Source of the DNA: Kitagawia praeruptora
Taxonomy: Eukaryota > Streptophyta > Magnoliopsida > Apiales > Apiaceae
NCBI GenBank assembly: GCA_037693485.1
Contig: CM075352.1
Coordinates: forward strand, 20,394,001-20,458,000
Length of the DNA stretch: 64,000 nucleotides
Direction: 5' to 3'
The position numbers were made by a program, and so were the translations under genes. The number at the start of each line of letters is the position of its first letter. Position 1 is the stretch's first letter. Shown here piece after piece: positions 44,501 to 55,118 of this stretch. The notes under the pieces are model-generated. The model did no database searches. It was not told the origin of the DNA and saw only the letters and a program-made list of their open reading frames with translations.

Positions 44501-44627
44501 ATCAGTGGAGTTTATAAGAACTCAACATAATTTAGCCGATCATCTAACCAAAGGGTTGAGTAGAGATCTTGTGCACAAGTCGGCTGTAGGGATGGGATTA
44601 AAGTCCATCAAAAACCTCTCATGTTGA
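41575..44627 (+). pseudogene. copia-2 pol: protease, integrase, RT, RNase H
   Basis: The frame is offset by one from the gag end, so a frameshift lies near 41575. Protease is AWWIDSGATSHVC. Integrase has the HHCC motif (H..H in WLGHVHYKRI, CKTC) and catalytic motifs HSDLCD, LRTDRGGEY and PQQNGVAERKNRT. RT has RWIFKRKMKVDGTIDKFKAR, VHQMDVKTAFLNGEL-type sequence, SIYGLKQAP and YVDDMLIFG. RNase H starts at SDASWIS, then the frame breaks at about 44170-44220 within a palindromic rearrangement. It resumes as GCAISWASKKQSCITDSTME and ends ADHLTKGLSRDLVHK with a stop at 44627. Confidence 0.93.
44158..44217 (+). repeat. Palindromic micro-rearrangement in copia-2 RNase H
   Basis: AAGTTGGATTTCC is followed by a 5-base loop and its inverse GGAAATCCAACTT, then CCTTCTTGG, then a third copy GAAGTTGGATTTCC and a second CCTTCTTGG. 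Normal RNase H coding is missing here. This looks like a template switch during replication of the element. Confidence 0.9.
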
Positions 44628-45144
44628 GATACCCAATTCCCACCTAATATGACATTAGGTGCTGAATTCAATGTGGAAAGCTTAACATCTAGAGATTGGA
44701 ACACATTAGTATTGTCATCCCAAGGTATGTGTTCAGACCTGCAAGTTAAGGAGGTTGAAGTTTATCTTCTTAATAGTTCTTTTGAAAAATTGCATATGCA
44801 GGTGCGAGAATAAAAGAACTACCTATATGAGCATGAAGTTTAGCCGCTTCAAGAAGCTTGGACTTGGCTTTGATATGCTTATGAAGGATTAGGACATTAG
44901 GCTAGTAAAATATAGTGTCAAGTAAGAACATTTGAGAATGTAAATTTATGTGTATATTATATTCATGTATTCACTATGAATAACGAAGGTTCAATCCATA
45001 GTGACACCTTGGTATTCGAATATTTGGAATGTCTAATATACTAATGTGAAATTCAATCGTCACGATATTTCATTTATGCATAAGTTTGTTGTTTGTTGTG
45101 ATTTTGTTTAGTTAATCATGGATTACACTAAAATAGGGGAGGAT
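44628..45144 (+). other. 3' untranslated region and polypurine tract of copia-2
   Basis: Nothing codes here. The polypurine tract AAATAGGGGAGGAT lies at about 45131-45144 directly before the 3' LTR. Confidence 0.8.
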
Positions 45145-45644
45145 TGTTGGATATTTTAGTGTAATTGGATTGACTAGTTGATCAATGTAATCGTGATGTT
45201 ACATCGAACAAGTCGGGAGAATGCGGAGTGCATGCTCTGTTCGAGTTCGTTATGATTTCAGAATTATTGCTTATGAGACATGTCTATTGGCATCAAACAC
45301 ATCTGTTAGAATGAGATGTGTCTATTGGGAAAAAACACATCTTGAGATGTGTCTGTTGGTATTAGACATGACTGTTGGAATGAGATGTGTCTATTGGGAA
45401 AAGACACATCTTGAGATGTGTCTATTGGCAAAAGACACACCTGTTGACATCTATAAATAGGTGTTGCATTGATCATTTTGAGATAGTTGGTTCATTTTGA
45501 AATTCACAACAAAACACATTCTCTCTTCTTGCAGAATTTCTGACTTTATCCGATTGAATTATTTGGGTGAACCACAAATAAATTCAATCTGAAAGTGTTC
45601 ACACGACTTCAGAAAAATCCAAGTAATCACCCTATTCCCTAACA
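45145..45644 (+). repeat. 3' LTR of copia-2 (500 bp)
   Basis: It is identical in layout to the 5' LTR but 31 bp longer. One more 'gacacatcttgagatgtgtctattgg'-type unit is present at about 45398-45430, a copy-number change within the inverted-repeat array. Confidence 0.94.
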
Positions 45645-45649
45645 ATATT

Positions 45650-46414
45650 AAGAGTAGAATCTCAAGTAGAATCAAAAGTGTAAAACTTAGTAAATGATCA
45701 AACACACAAGACAATTAACACACAGATATATATCTGAGAATCAAAACTATAAATGTAGAATCAAGTTGAGAAGCATTCTTATTCAAAAGGCAGATGGACA
45801 ATTAAGGTAGAATCTAAGATAGAATCAATATATAAAAATTCTCAAAAATACATAAAACATAAGTACAACTGAATTTTCATAATATAGAATCTAGCATAGA
45901 ATCAACCTTATTATACAGAATCTTATACCAAAAACAAGTAAACTTATTATACAGAATCTACAGTTTAAACTAATATGGAATCGATTATAGAATCAAAAGT
46001 AACAAAGAAAACAAATTTGTGTAACACAAATGCAATAACAAAGCCACTCAAATCAAACCTCATTAAACAGAATCAAGCACATAATCACTTAAAAAGAATC
46101 TTATACCAAAATGAAATTGAAAAATGGAAATCATTCATAACATATAGAGTAGAATCTAACATAGAATCAAACTGCAGAATACCTTAAAATCCTAAAAATC
46201 AATGTACACTAGAAACTTATGAACCATTGAACCTGACAAGCATTCATTCATGTCATTAGCATTGAGTCCGCAGTAAGCAACAAAGCATTATTCGAAGTAG
46301 AACACATCACGGGAAAATTGATAAAATCAGCTTAATTGTTGTTGATCGATAAACAAAAAAGAGGTGATAAACAAGTAGTATGTTCTTTATTGTTCTTTAT
46401 TTAAGGGTGTTAGT
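45650..46414. repeat. Right arm of the inverted-repeat unit
   Basis: It is rich in 'agaatctaacatagaatcaa'-type repeats (many variants), the inverse of 'tctatgttagattctac' phrases spread over 25600-27100. The segment 45725-45905 pairs with 26942-27123. No gene. Confidence 0.7.
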
Positions 46415-46432
46415 AATGGCCTATATATATAA

Positions 46433-46474
46433 CAATTAAGCGAATTCGTAGTAAAGCACCTTTAATTAGATCGA
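46433..46474 (+). repeat. Direct-repeat partner of 23404-23443
   Basis: 'attaagcgaattcgt(g/a)gtaaagcacctttaatta' occurs at about 23404-23443 and again here, with one or two differences and divergent flanks. It may be a piece of one unknown element or a mark of a duplication linked to the large insertion. Confidence 0.6.
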
Positions 46475-46756
46475 TGATATTTAGATCCATGTTTGTAGTA
46501 TTTAGTTTTCGATTTTCTCAATATATCATTATGATATTGCTTTTTCTAATGATTTTATTGATGATGTACCTAAAATTTTAAATTATCGATCTTATACTCT
46601 GCTTGACAAGATATTTGAGTTTGACATCATTTTTCAACTCAAACAACAAATAATTTTGATAATGCATGAAAATAATTTATAATATTAATTTTTTTAATAT
46701 ATGTATTTTTTTTTCAAATATACAACTAAAAAAGGATGAAAGATATACTACTACTA

Positions 46757-47436
46757 AGAGCATCTCCAATGGGAGAGACCTCTTAGGCAAAATTTGAAAT
46801 CGATTACCATAAATAAGAATTATAAAGAACTAGCTTATAGGCCGTGCAAAGCACGGGTTACTTTTAATTTTTTATAATTTATTTATAATATAATATAATA
46901 TTATAAATATTAATTTAAATATGTTATTAATTCGAAACTTACATCTTTATATATAATAATTTTTAGTATTAAATATAAATTAATATGTTATAGGCGGGAA
47001 TCGAACCTTGAACCTCTGCATATAACAACTTTTAGTATTGTTATATCTAACGGTCATGATCTATTTGAGTTGCTGATCTAACGATGATAAATGAGGGATA
47101 ACCAAAAATGGGGATAAACAAAAAAGGGGTAACCAACTACAAATTATACCCCTTTTGCTTATTGTAATATAGTATGAATGTGTAAAAATATTTGCACTAA
47201 CGGGACAAAACCCTTGTCTATAATATAGTAGTGAATTGCCACATCACTTATTTCTATATTAAAATAATATATTCCATTAACAATAACTTGAAATATTAAT
47301 AACATACTATTTTTAAAATATAACCAATCATTATATCTAATACCATCGGAGCACAATGTTTTATAAATTCAACAGATTTTACATAATCAATATTTTATGT
47401 AATTTAACCAACCATTTTTAACAGTGGAGATGCTCT
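46757..47436. mobile_element. MITE with AGAGCATCTCCA ends
   Basis: AGAGCATCTCCA at 46757-46768 is mirrored by TGGAGATGCTCT at 47425-47436. GAGCATCTCCA-type ends are typical of PIF/Harbinger-like MITEs. The flanking trinucleotides (TAA, TGA) do not match perfectly. Without the Helitron inside it, the element would be about 330 bp. Confidence 0.65.
46830..47177 (-). mobile_element. Small non-autonomous Helitron (348 bp) inside the MITE
   Basis: On the minus strand it starts TCATACTATATTACAATAAG (47177). It ends with the hairpin CCGTGCTTTGCACGG and then CCTATAAGCTAG, with CTAG at 46833-46830. This is the same terminal family as the Helitron at 19437. There is no coding sequence. Confidence 0.8.
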
Positions 47437-48791
47437 GATGTAACTTAGCTAAATTTCTAGCTAGCATGACTAAACAGTTTATCGTAAATTAGTAATCTCA
47501 TTATTTACTGTAATTAAATAATGCACGTAAAAAAATGTAGGACTAATTTCCAATTAAAACATCCCATCACATTCCACTACAATTTCCAAACAACTACCAA
47601 CCCTTTTCCATATACTCCTTTATAAAGCATGTCTTGCTCATTAAGTTTTAGTCCTCTATTTTTTCAAAGTACTGTAGTTGATTAAGACCAATATAATTAA
47701 TTAATTAATTAAATTAAAGCCAAAATCTATAGACCCCGTTTTATAAATCCCCCATGAGTTCCAATTTCTTGGAATTTTCTTAGCAGTTGAGCTGCCGCAA
47801 TAATGAAACCGAATCCGATAAGGTGTACATTAAATAAATCTAGTTATATAAGGAACAAAATAACGCAAACATGGTAAATAATAAATATCATAATCGATAA
47901 CCATAAATAAGCCTAGATTCAAAAATTCGAGATTTAAAAATCAAACCCAAATCGAAAAATAAAAGACAAGCGTAAGAGTAGGACGCAATTTTGCTCCCGC
48001 CACACTCTACACCAAAGGATCAGCGCCTCTTTATCTCATATACACACGTGTCACTCCTTTTTTTTCCTCTCTCTAAAAATTCCCTCTCCTAATTTTCTCT
48101 CTCAATTTTTATATCTCTCTCCTCCTCCTCGTCTCTCTCTCTCTCTCTCTCGTCTCTCTCCTAATTACAATTGGTTTTGGGGGTTTTTTCTCTCCGCACG
48201 CGGTATTGGACTCGACTTACTCCGATTATATATACATACATCTCGTATCTATATATAGTTTCAAGTTAATTGAATCATCGTCGTTTTAATTGCGGCGATA
48301 CTTTTCAGATCAGGGTTTGGTTTATCTTCATCCGGGGTAATTAAAGTTCTTATCTTTTTTAAATTAGGGTTTCGATTTTCTTGATTATTGTGATTCTCTC
48401 ATATTCTTTCGTTTCTTCATTCAATTATTCTTATTCTTTTTGAGCCGTGAATTCAATTTGATTACTATGTAATCTAGGGTTCTTTTTTTTTTTTTTCTGG
48501 ATTTGTAAGGAGATAATTTGGGGATTTTTGTTGGGGTATTGTAATTAGGGTTATCAAGAAAAGAAAAAGGGGGAAATTGAGGGTTTTTGTTGTTGATCTT
48601 GTAGGGTAATTGTGATTGGGTCATCCAATTGTGATTAGGTCATCAATTTGATTGGGTCATCGAAAAGGACAAAAGGGGGTTGATCTTTTATTGTAGTTGT
48701 GATTAGGTCATCGAAGGGGACAAAGGGTTTGATTATTATAGGAGTTTGATTGGTTTTGGGGTCTTGTAGGGATTCGATTGGTAGTTTAAGA
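47437..48791 (+). promoter_or_regulatory. Promoter and leader region of SKIP14
   Basis: The G-box/ABRE-like ACACGTGTC at 48044-48052 is followed by a CT-rich block with (CT)n at about 48128-48160, a common core-promoter or leader feature in plants. A leader intron is plausible, with an acceptor at CTTGTAG (48764-48770) just before the ATG. The leader also holds four copies of 'gatt(g/a)ggtcatc' (about 48613-48712). Upstream (47437-48000) is AT-rich with no gene. Confidence 0.45.
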
Positions 48792-50517
48792 ATGGCTTTG
48801 AACTTGTCGCATAGGCCCGTGTTTCCGGGCCATATGTCTGATCATATGTCAGATGATGGGAGAGATAGAGACATTATTGATCTGTTGCCTCCGGATCCGT
48901 TTATGATGGATATAAGTACCACTATTACGGCCATTACGGGGTGGTTTGAGGATCTTGAAATGGATTATGATGGGTATGGCAAGAAAAAAGCCGGGGCCCC
49001 CAAAGAGGATTACGGTTTATATGCTGGTTTAAATTTGATATTGGACCAGGCACTAAGGTTCCAGTCGTTTCCTGGAAATATGTTTGATGGTAAACATGGT
49101 AATGGTATTGAGGAGAGGGAGCCGCGGGGTGCATTGCAACATGATGGTTTCTGGTTAGTGAATAAAGCAGAGGACAACCCGAGTTTTAGAAGTGGAAGTT
49201 CTAGTGCTATGATGGATGCGTGTCCCGAATGTTTAGCATGTTGTTCCGATGCAGGTGGATCTCCTCATGAAGCTTTGCTTTTTACACTTAGTTATCTGGG
49301 ATTAAAAGACCTTCTTTCTGTTGAAAGAGTTTGTAGCTCTTTGTATTCTATGGTTCGAAGTGATCCCTTTCTATGGAGGAGTATTCACATAGATAAGCCT
49401 TTGAATGAGAAGATTACAGATGATATTCTTCTGCATTTATCCAGCAGGGCTCAAGGTAACTTGCAATGTTTGAGCCTGGTTGAGTGCCCGAGGATCACGG
49501 ATGATGGTCTCAAACGTGTGCTTGACACTAATCCGAGGTTAACAAAGGTTAGTAATAAACTAATGATATTATTACCTTTGAATTTACTACCTGTTTGCAA
49601 TCTTGCCTACTTTTGTGCCTCATGTAATTATGTAGATAGATGTTAGCGTGCATTTATCTGGCTTCAGGGTTACCTTATAAAGTTTGGTTGCTGAATTTCA
49701 TGACTCGTTTCTGCAATTAATTGGGTGCTATACATCCTGTTATCTATAGAAGCATGTTAATTTTGACACTATATTTTTTACACGGTTTAATATATATTTG
49801 TTAAATCAACTAGTTTGTCATGCTAGTGATACAGTTGTATTTATGTAACTTGATCGACTTTATGCATCATGTCGGAATCAAGCAGGCAAATTCTATGTTG
49901 TGTTGATGAAGTTGCTATTATTTTTTACTAATAGATTTCTAATGTCATTTTGCTTAATACAGCTCTGTGTTCCTGGATGCACAAGACTCAGCATAGAGGG
50001 AATCGTAAACATCTTAAAGGATTTTAAGCATAGAAAAGTTACTTCAGGAATAAAGCACCTGAGAATCGGTGGGCTTTATGGAGTAACGCCTGAGCTTTTT
50101 GAAGAGTTGAAGTTTTTGCTGGGAACAGATGGTCAAGTTCAGATAACTGGGCAAAGACCACATTTCTATCGTCGAGGGAACTTTTATTTGTTATGTGATG
50201 ATGACCGCGCCATTGACATTGAGATATGCCCAAGGTGCCAAAAATCGAGACTTGTGTATGATTGCACAGCTGAAGCTTGTCAAGCAAAAGATAATGGTTC
50301 TGACATATGCAGGGCTTGCACGTTGTGCATACCACGGTGTTCTTATTGTGGACGGTGCATCAATGATGAGTACGAAGAAACATTCTGTTTAGAGCTAATG
50401 TGTTCAGATTGCTCTAAGCAGGTTCCTGTCTGCCAAGAGATGCAGAACAGACAGGATGGTTCGATAGAGAATGTTGTTCACCCGGAGTCAAGTCACAACA
50501 TATGTCTGCATGGGTAA
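48792..50517 (+). CDS. SKIP14: F-box protein SKIP14-like
   Basis: Two coding exons, 48792-49547 and 49963-50517 (GT-AG intron, phase 0), give 436 residues. The ATG at 48792 is chosen because MALNLSHRPVF matches the family start. Visible parts are an acidic N-terminus with DIIDLLPPDPFMMDISTTIT, an F-box (about 170-215: LGLKDLLSVERVCSSLYSMV, DPFLWRSIHI), leucine-rich-repeat-like segments (LQCLSLVECPRITDDGL; KHLRIGGLYGV) and a Cys-rich C-terminus (CPRC, CRACTLCIPRCSYCGRC, CSDC) that probably binds zinc. SKIP14 proteins are adaptors of SCF ubiquitin ligases and interact with SKP1/ASK. The substrate is not known. Everything appears intact. Confidence 0.93.
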
Positions 50518-50829
50518 GTTTAGGAGCACATGCACATTTGTTTTTTGATGGAATCACACTTTGAGCTGCAATCTTTTTGTATTGTCTGGTAATTTGTCAA
50601 GGAAGGACTTTGTGCTTTGAGAATCAGCATATTTAAGTATCAGTTCCCGGAAGCAGATATGAGGAAGTATTCATGGAAAGCAAAAAAAAAAAACACTTAA
50701 AAAACAGTAGAAGCACAAAAAAAAAATGAAAACAAAAAAAAGAGAAAAAGAAAAGTAGAAGCAGCTCAACGGTGTACAGTTTTGTCTATATTAAGTATCT
50801 GACAATCAGACTGAATGGTATATAATAGT
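50518..50829 (+). other. 3' flank of SKIP14
   Basis: This is probably 3' UTR. An A-rich block (50682-50755) could be an old poly(A) or simple repeat. No other gene is present. Confidence 0.4.
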
Positions 50830-51420
50830 TCTTTGGTTGGGAAATTTGGAGGATTGTTTTGACTTGCTTAGTAGGCCGTGCAGTATCTTATGTTTATTGT
50901 GGCGTAGTAGGTCGTGCAGCATCTTATGTTTATTGAGGCGTAGTAGGTCATGCACTATCGATGCAAGTGCTTGCTCAGATGGATCACATTGTATTTAATT
51001 AGGTATTTGTTTGGTCGGAGATTTGGAGGTTTATTACGCAGGCGCACTTAGTTGGTCGAGCAGTATCTTATGTTTGTAGTGAATGTGAATTTAATGTGTT
51101 GCTGTAAAGGTGGCTTTTGTGTTGGCTTATGTTGGTGGTTAAGATATGCCGGATGCTGTTGAAGCTAGTGATTGGTCAGATAGATAAATTGTTGTTTGTT
51201 TGATCGAGAGTTTTGGAGGTTTATTATGCAGCTATTTTGTGGCGGCTGCTAGTGATTGGCCAGATGGATCCTATGGTATCTAAACTGTTGTTTGTTTGGT
51301 TGGGAGATTTGGAGGTTTATAACAGCTATTTTGACATGCCTGGTGGATTGTGCAGGATCTTATGTTATTTGAGGTGGTGCATTGATAGTAAATGTGAATT
51401 TAATGTGTTGCTGTAGCGGT
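50830..51420 (+). repeat. Imperfect tandem repeats downstream of SKIP14
   Basis: About four diverged units share 'tttggttgg(g/a)a(g/a)atttggagg(a/t)tt', 'gtgcag(t/c)atcttatgtt' and 'gaatttaatgtgttgctgta'. Units are 60-200 bp and internally shuffled; for example 'gtaggtcgtgcagcatcttatgtttattg' repeats at about 50870-50945. They may be part of a long 3' UTR or a local minisatellite. Confidence 0.7.
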
Positions 51421-53298
51421 TGGTTTTGCTGATGGCTTGTGTTGGCGGTTAATATATGTCATACTCGGATGATTCAAGCGATTAGCCAGATGGATTAGCA
51501 GACCTAGGAAAAGTTTTTCCTTGTAAAATAAATGTGTTCCCGCATGTGGCTAAATGTTGTAGGATGAGAAGTGAAACGGTTGCTTCTCTGCCATATATGG
51601 ACATCAGCTCGGATGTGTATACACGATTTTCATTGCTTCCCTAAAATAATGGCAGCAAAAAATAAAGTTATTCAGGGAACAACTTGCAAATTGAATTGTG
51701 ATGGCTCGCGGCTGTCTGTTCATCGGTGCTCCTGTGATGTGTCTTTGCTCTGTGCTTGGTTTCATAGTGTCACTTTTTTGTTGGAGCGTCCTGCTTCAAG
51801 TCGATTTCGAGGAAGAGGCAAAGGAAAGCACTAGCAGTAGGGAGAGTGTTCAGAAGTCGGTGTTCTGTCACCAAAACTGTTGTGCTACGCAAACCTAAAG
51901 CTGATGGTTACCTGCCTTGTTTAAAAGTAACTTTTTAACAGTTGCAGCTATCCAGAAGGCCTGTACTTTCTTTTTCCTGGACACGTATTTTGATTATGGC
52001 CACAAAACTGTGTCTAAACTATATGGTGGCGATGTTCTTGTTCAAATTACACTATTGTTGTATGTTTTTATTATCCAATTATGTGTGTGTGTTGCATAGC
52101 ATTTAGAACTTCATGTAAGAAGTTCATCTAAAGGTGCTGTTTCAGAAAGTACTGATATGTATCATGTTAAACTTTTCTTCCTGATCTTTTATCCTTTTTT
52201 TCCAGTCATTTATAATTTTAATGTTCTGCAATTACGGAAGTGGGCTTTGATACCTTCTAGATGTGTAATGACATTGCGTGTATCTTTAGCTATATCACAG
52301 GGATCCCTGTCAGGGCTGAAAACAAATTCTTTAATTCCAAAGTTGCAGTTTCTTCCCTTGTTTCCTTTCGATAATTAGTTCTATAGTTGGGGTGAGTTGA
52401 GAAAACGATAACAGTTTCTACCACTAAGAACAGATTAGACACAGGCCAACCAACCTTTGTTGCAGTTTCTTTAGTTGTTAATGCTGTGCTTCAGGATATC
52501 TTTTTGATTTTGAAAAAAAAAACATGTTATGTATATAAGTGATTTCTTCATTAGTTCTATGCTCCGATATCATTTCAAAGTAAGCAATCATCAAAATTCT
52601 AATGGAAGAAAGATTTACTTCAAAATCAAATTTCATGACTGAAAATGTGCATTCTAAAGACACTAATGAGCTGATACACTTATTGTCAGCATAGTGGCTA
52701 ACGAAATTATGTAATGGATTCTTGTTATTCCAAAATATGATAGTACCTGTATCAAAGTCACCAGTAGAATGTCGAATAGTTGAAAATGTTAAATATAGAC
52801 TGAAGTATATATATATATATAAATAGAGAGTCTGGGATAGATTTACTAAAATGTACTGCAAAAAATCAGAATCTAAGGAGGTGAGAAGAAGAGATGTTCT
52901 AAAGCTAAGAAGTAAGAAGTGCTGTAATGGATATCATCAATGTACAAAAGAATAGAACAAGTAATAAAGGATTGATCAAGCTCGACATCAGCCATTTGAT
53001 CGAAGATGCAACATTGTACTGCATGAAACACTTCGCCAACCGTACATGAAAGACCGAAAAAGAATCACAAATCAACATATCCATGAAGTAAATCCTAGAC
53101 AACCAGAAACTCGAGTAAAATTGAATAAATTTATATATAATTCATGTCTGGTTCTTGTAATAGAAACAAATCTCAGACTATAATGGAATACAATCTTGAG
53201 TCTTTGAAAGCCTCAACTATCCAAATGATTGAATGACCATGATGGGAAAAGAGAAGGATCCCGATGTTTCACATAACTATGTGAAAACATGATCCTCG
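51421..53298. other. Region without a recognisable gene
   Basis: Short open frames exist (for example 51571-51834) but none has recognisable domains or splice support. A TA run lies at 52806-52822. Confidence 0.4.
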
Positions 53299-53466
53299 TC
53301 AATTTTTATCGGATTTTTTGACAATTTTTTTAACCCACTGGAAGCTCAGTTTTTTCTTTAGAGACTTGTCCTTGCTAGAGTCTTTCTTGCCTTTCTTCTC
53401 ATCTGGAAGAGGCTCAGGGTCCCATTGATCAGCCCAGGAAGACCCTTCTGAGTTGAAAACATCCAT
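53299..53466 (-). CDS. Small basic plant protein with WADQWD motif
   Basis: A 55-residue frame on the minus strand starts at ATG 53466 (context gaaaaagagATGG) and stops at TGA 53301-53299. The protein begins MDVFNSEGSSWADQWDPEPL, then has a Lys/Asp/Ser-rich middle and a C-terminal helix-like FQWVKKIVKK. I recall small plant proteins that combine 'SSWADQWD' with a basic tail, and no function is established for them. Its plausibility rests on this motif and on the sharp charge pattern. It has no signal peptide or membrane segment. It could be the only exon of a short gene. Confidence 0.6.
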   Translation of the reverse strand: MDVFNSEGSSWADQWDPEPLPDEKKGKKDSSKDKSLKKKLSFQWVKKIVKKSDKN

Positions 53467-53517
53467 CTCTTTTTCAGTTTTTGTATAATTTGGTGTGCTA
53501 TAGATTATATATTAAAA

Positions 53518-53683
53518 GATTCAATATCTAATTGAATGGTTAGATCATTATTTTAATTTATTGGTGGTGTAATCAACTAAAGGCCTAAATAGATTCAATA
53601 TCTTAATGAATGGTAAGATTTTAATTTTAATTTACTGGTGGTGTAATCAACTAAAGGCCTAAATGGATTCTTGCCCCAGGTTA
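53518..53683 (+). repeat. Two tandem copies of an 83-bp unit
   Basis: Both copies contain 'gattcaatatct(a/t)a', then 'ttta(t/c)tggtggtgtaatca', and end 'actaaaggcctaaat'. They differ at a few positions and lie just upstream of the small WADQWD gene (on its strand). Confidence 0.9.
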
Positions 53684-54091
53684 GCAGTTTAATTTATTTA
53701 TTATTAGATTATACCAATTTTAGAACGTAGTTTTTCCTTGGTTTTTATTTGGTCTCCAAATAATTTAGCAATTAATCACATCCAATTTTTCCTAAATAGG
53801 TTCAGAAATATCCTCAGATCCCTTGGCTTGTGGCATACACATTCTGTGTAATAAAGAACCATTAACATTAGTATGTCACCTACAGAATTCCAAATGATCT
53901 GCTATCTCCCTACAGAAGAATTTTGCCTCACCAACTAACTTTTATGCTCACCAGTACTGTATGTGTTTGTGTATTGATGGTGGTCCATATGAGGTGGCTT
54001 ATTCTGAAAAGAGCTATTCTAGCTGTAATACCATCTTCCCACCAAAACTCTTGCAAAATTTGGTGTATCGCGTGCCAATATTCAAGATCTC
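53684..54091. other. Intergenic sequence before the plastid insertion
   Basis: No gene is recognised. Confidence 0.4.
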
Positions 54092-54288
54092 AAGGTGGTC
54101 CTTGCTGATTCACACGGGATTCCACGTGTCCCATATGCTACTCAGGTCAGAGCATCAGCTAGTGTCTAGTGATGCTTTCGGCTACTGGACTCTCGCCATC
54201 TCGGGTGCAGTACTCCACCGCTTCGCCTAGCAACACGACGCTTGTATTGCTCTCCCACAACCCTGTTTACACGGTTTAGGCTGCTCCC
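54092..54288 (-). pseudogene. Plastid 23S rRNA fragment in nuclear DNA (NUPT)
   Basis: The minus strand reads GGGAGCAGCCTAAACCGTGT, then GGTTGTGGGAGAGCAATACA, then the stretch ending in CACGTGGAATCCCGTGTGAA and TCAGCAAGGACCACCTTG. This is the 5' third of plant chloroplast 23S rRNA, with a few substitutions. It is about 200 bp long and ends abruptly on both sides, so it is a small insertion of organelle DNA and not a functional rRNA gene. Apparent protein frames across it (53961-54230) are artefacts. Confidence 0.88.
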
Positions 54289-55118
54289 TATCAATTTGAT
54301 ATATTTTGCTCCAATTTGGAGGCCAACAATACAAGTCTGCCCAATCTTTGTTCATAATCTCCATTCTCCATGTGACCTTGTAACTCAGCTATGCCAAAGA
54401 ATGGCATAGTTAACCTGGAATTAACGGTCTCAGTTTTCCTTTGTTAATTGAGCACTTTACTTCTAGAGGCCTACCACCGGCACCAATCTAATCAAATTTT
54501 TGCTCTGACTATATTGCAAATCCCAAGGAGCTCACATGACGGCTAGTGATACTTTTTTACCATTTAGTAACAAGGACACCACCATGCAGCATGATAGCAA
54601 ATTCAAACATTTGATGCAATAACTATCTCGTACAAGAATTTATATCTGCACTTGCCTTTCCAGATTCCAGAGCAGCGCTGAAGGTCTTAATCTTCTTCAA
54701 CTTGTTTTTCTGAAGTGCAAACCATTAGTCAGATCGCTGTAGAGCATCTTATTGGACTAAACAAGCATTATACACTCAAGATGAATGATAATAGAAGAAG
54801 GGGAAACCTAGAAAAATCAAATGTTCTGCAAGGGTTGAAATATTCTAAAAATTGTTGTTCAAACTTTCTTCCCAGGGCCGCATGACTGGTCTTCCTTAAT
54901 GAATGGCTGAATGCTGTGGAATCCAGTGAGACAGGCTTTGGCCATTGTTGCAAACAGTCTATAGGTTATAGAATGACACAGTGTCAATGAATCGTAGCGG
55001 CGGAAGCAAAAACTGAAACATTTCTTTAAACTCAGGACCAACAATAGAGCTTATTATGCATCATGAAAGCAAACTGAATATCAACACCCCTCCCTAGAAT
55101 TAATAACCTCCATTTATA
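54289..55118. other. Region without a recognisable gene
   Basis: A short minus-strand stretch near 54650-54720 (LKKIKTFSAALESGKAS) is flanked by splice-like sites and could be a stray exon. It is too short to identify. Confidence 0.35.

Larger units (their letters stand above)
40249..45644 (+). mobile_element. copia-2: Ty1/copia LTR retrotransposon, near complete but broken
   Basis: The LTRs at 40249-40717 and 45145-45644 start TGTTGGATATTTTAGTG and end CCAACA/CTAACA. The 5-bp target duplication ATATT lies at 40244-40248 and 45645-45649. A polypurine tract precedes the right LTR. Gag has in-frame stops and frameshifts; pol is open from protease through RT and breaks in RNase H. LTR copies differ by about half a dozen substitutions plus one repeat unit, so the insertion is recent and decay began early, or the copy descends from an already defective master. 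Confidence 0.96.
25156..46414. mobile_element. Candidate long inverted-repeat element, split by two copia insertions
   Basis: TTAAATAAAGAACAATAAAG at about 25177 recurs inverted at about 46381-46408, each preceded by a TAACAC-like flank. Further in, about 180 bp (26942-27123) recurs inverted at about 45725-45905 at roughly 90 percent identity by eye, including 'ttaattgtccatctg'. Both retrotransposons between them are flanked by their own target duplications, so they inserted into this unit. Subtracting them leaves about 4.2 kb. Clean target duplications at the outer ends are not evident, so the family and the exact ends are open. Confidence 0.5.

Noticed and set aside
53961..54230. 89-residue plus-strand frame
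   Set aside because: Most of it is the antisense of plastid 23S rRNA.
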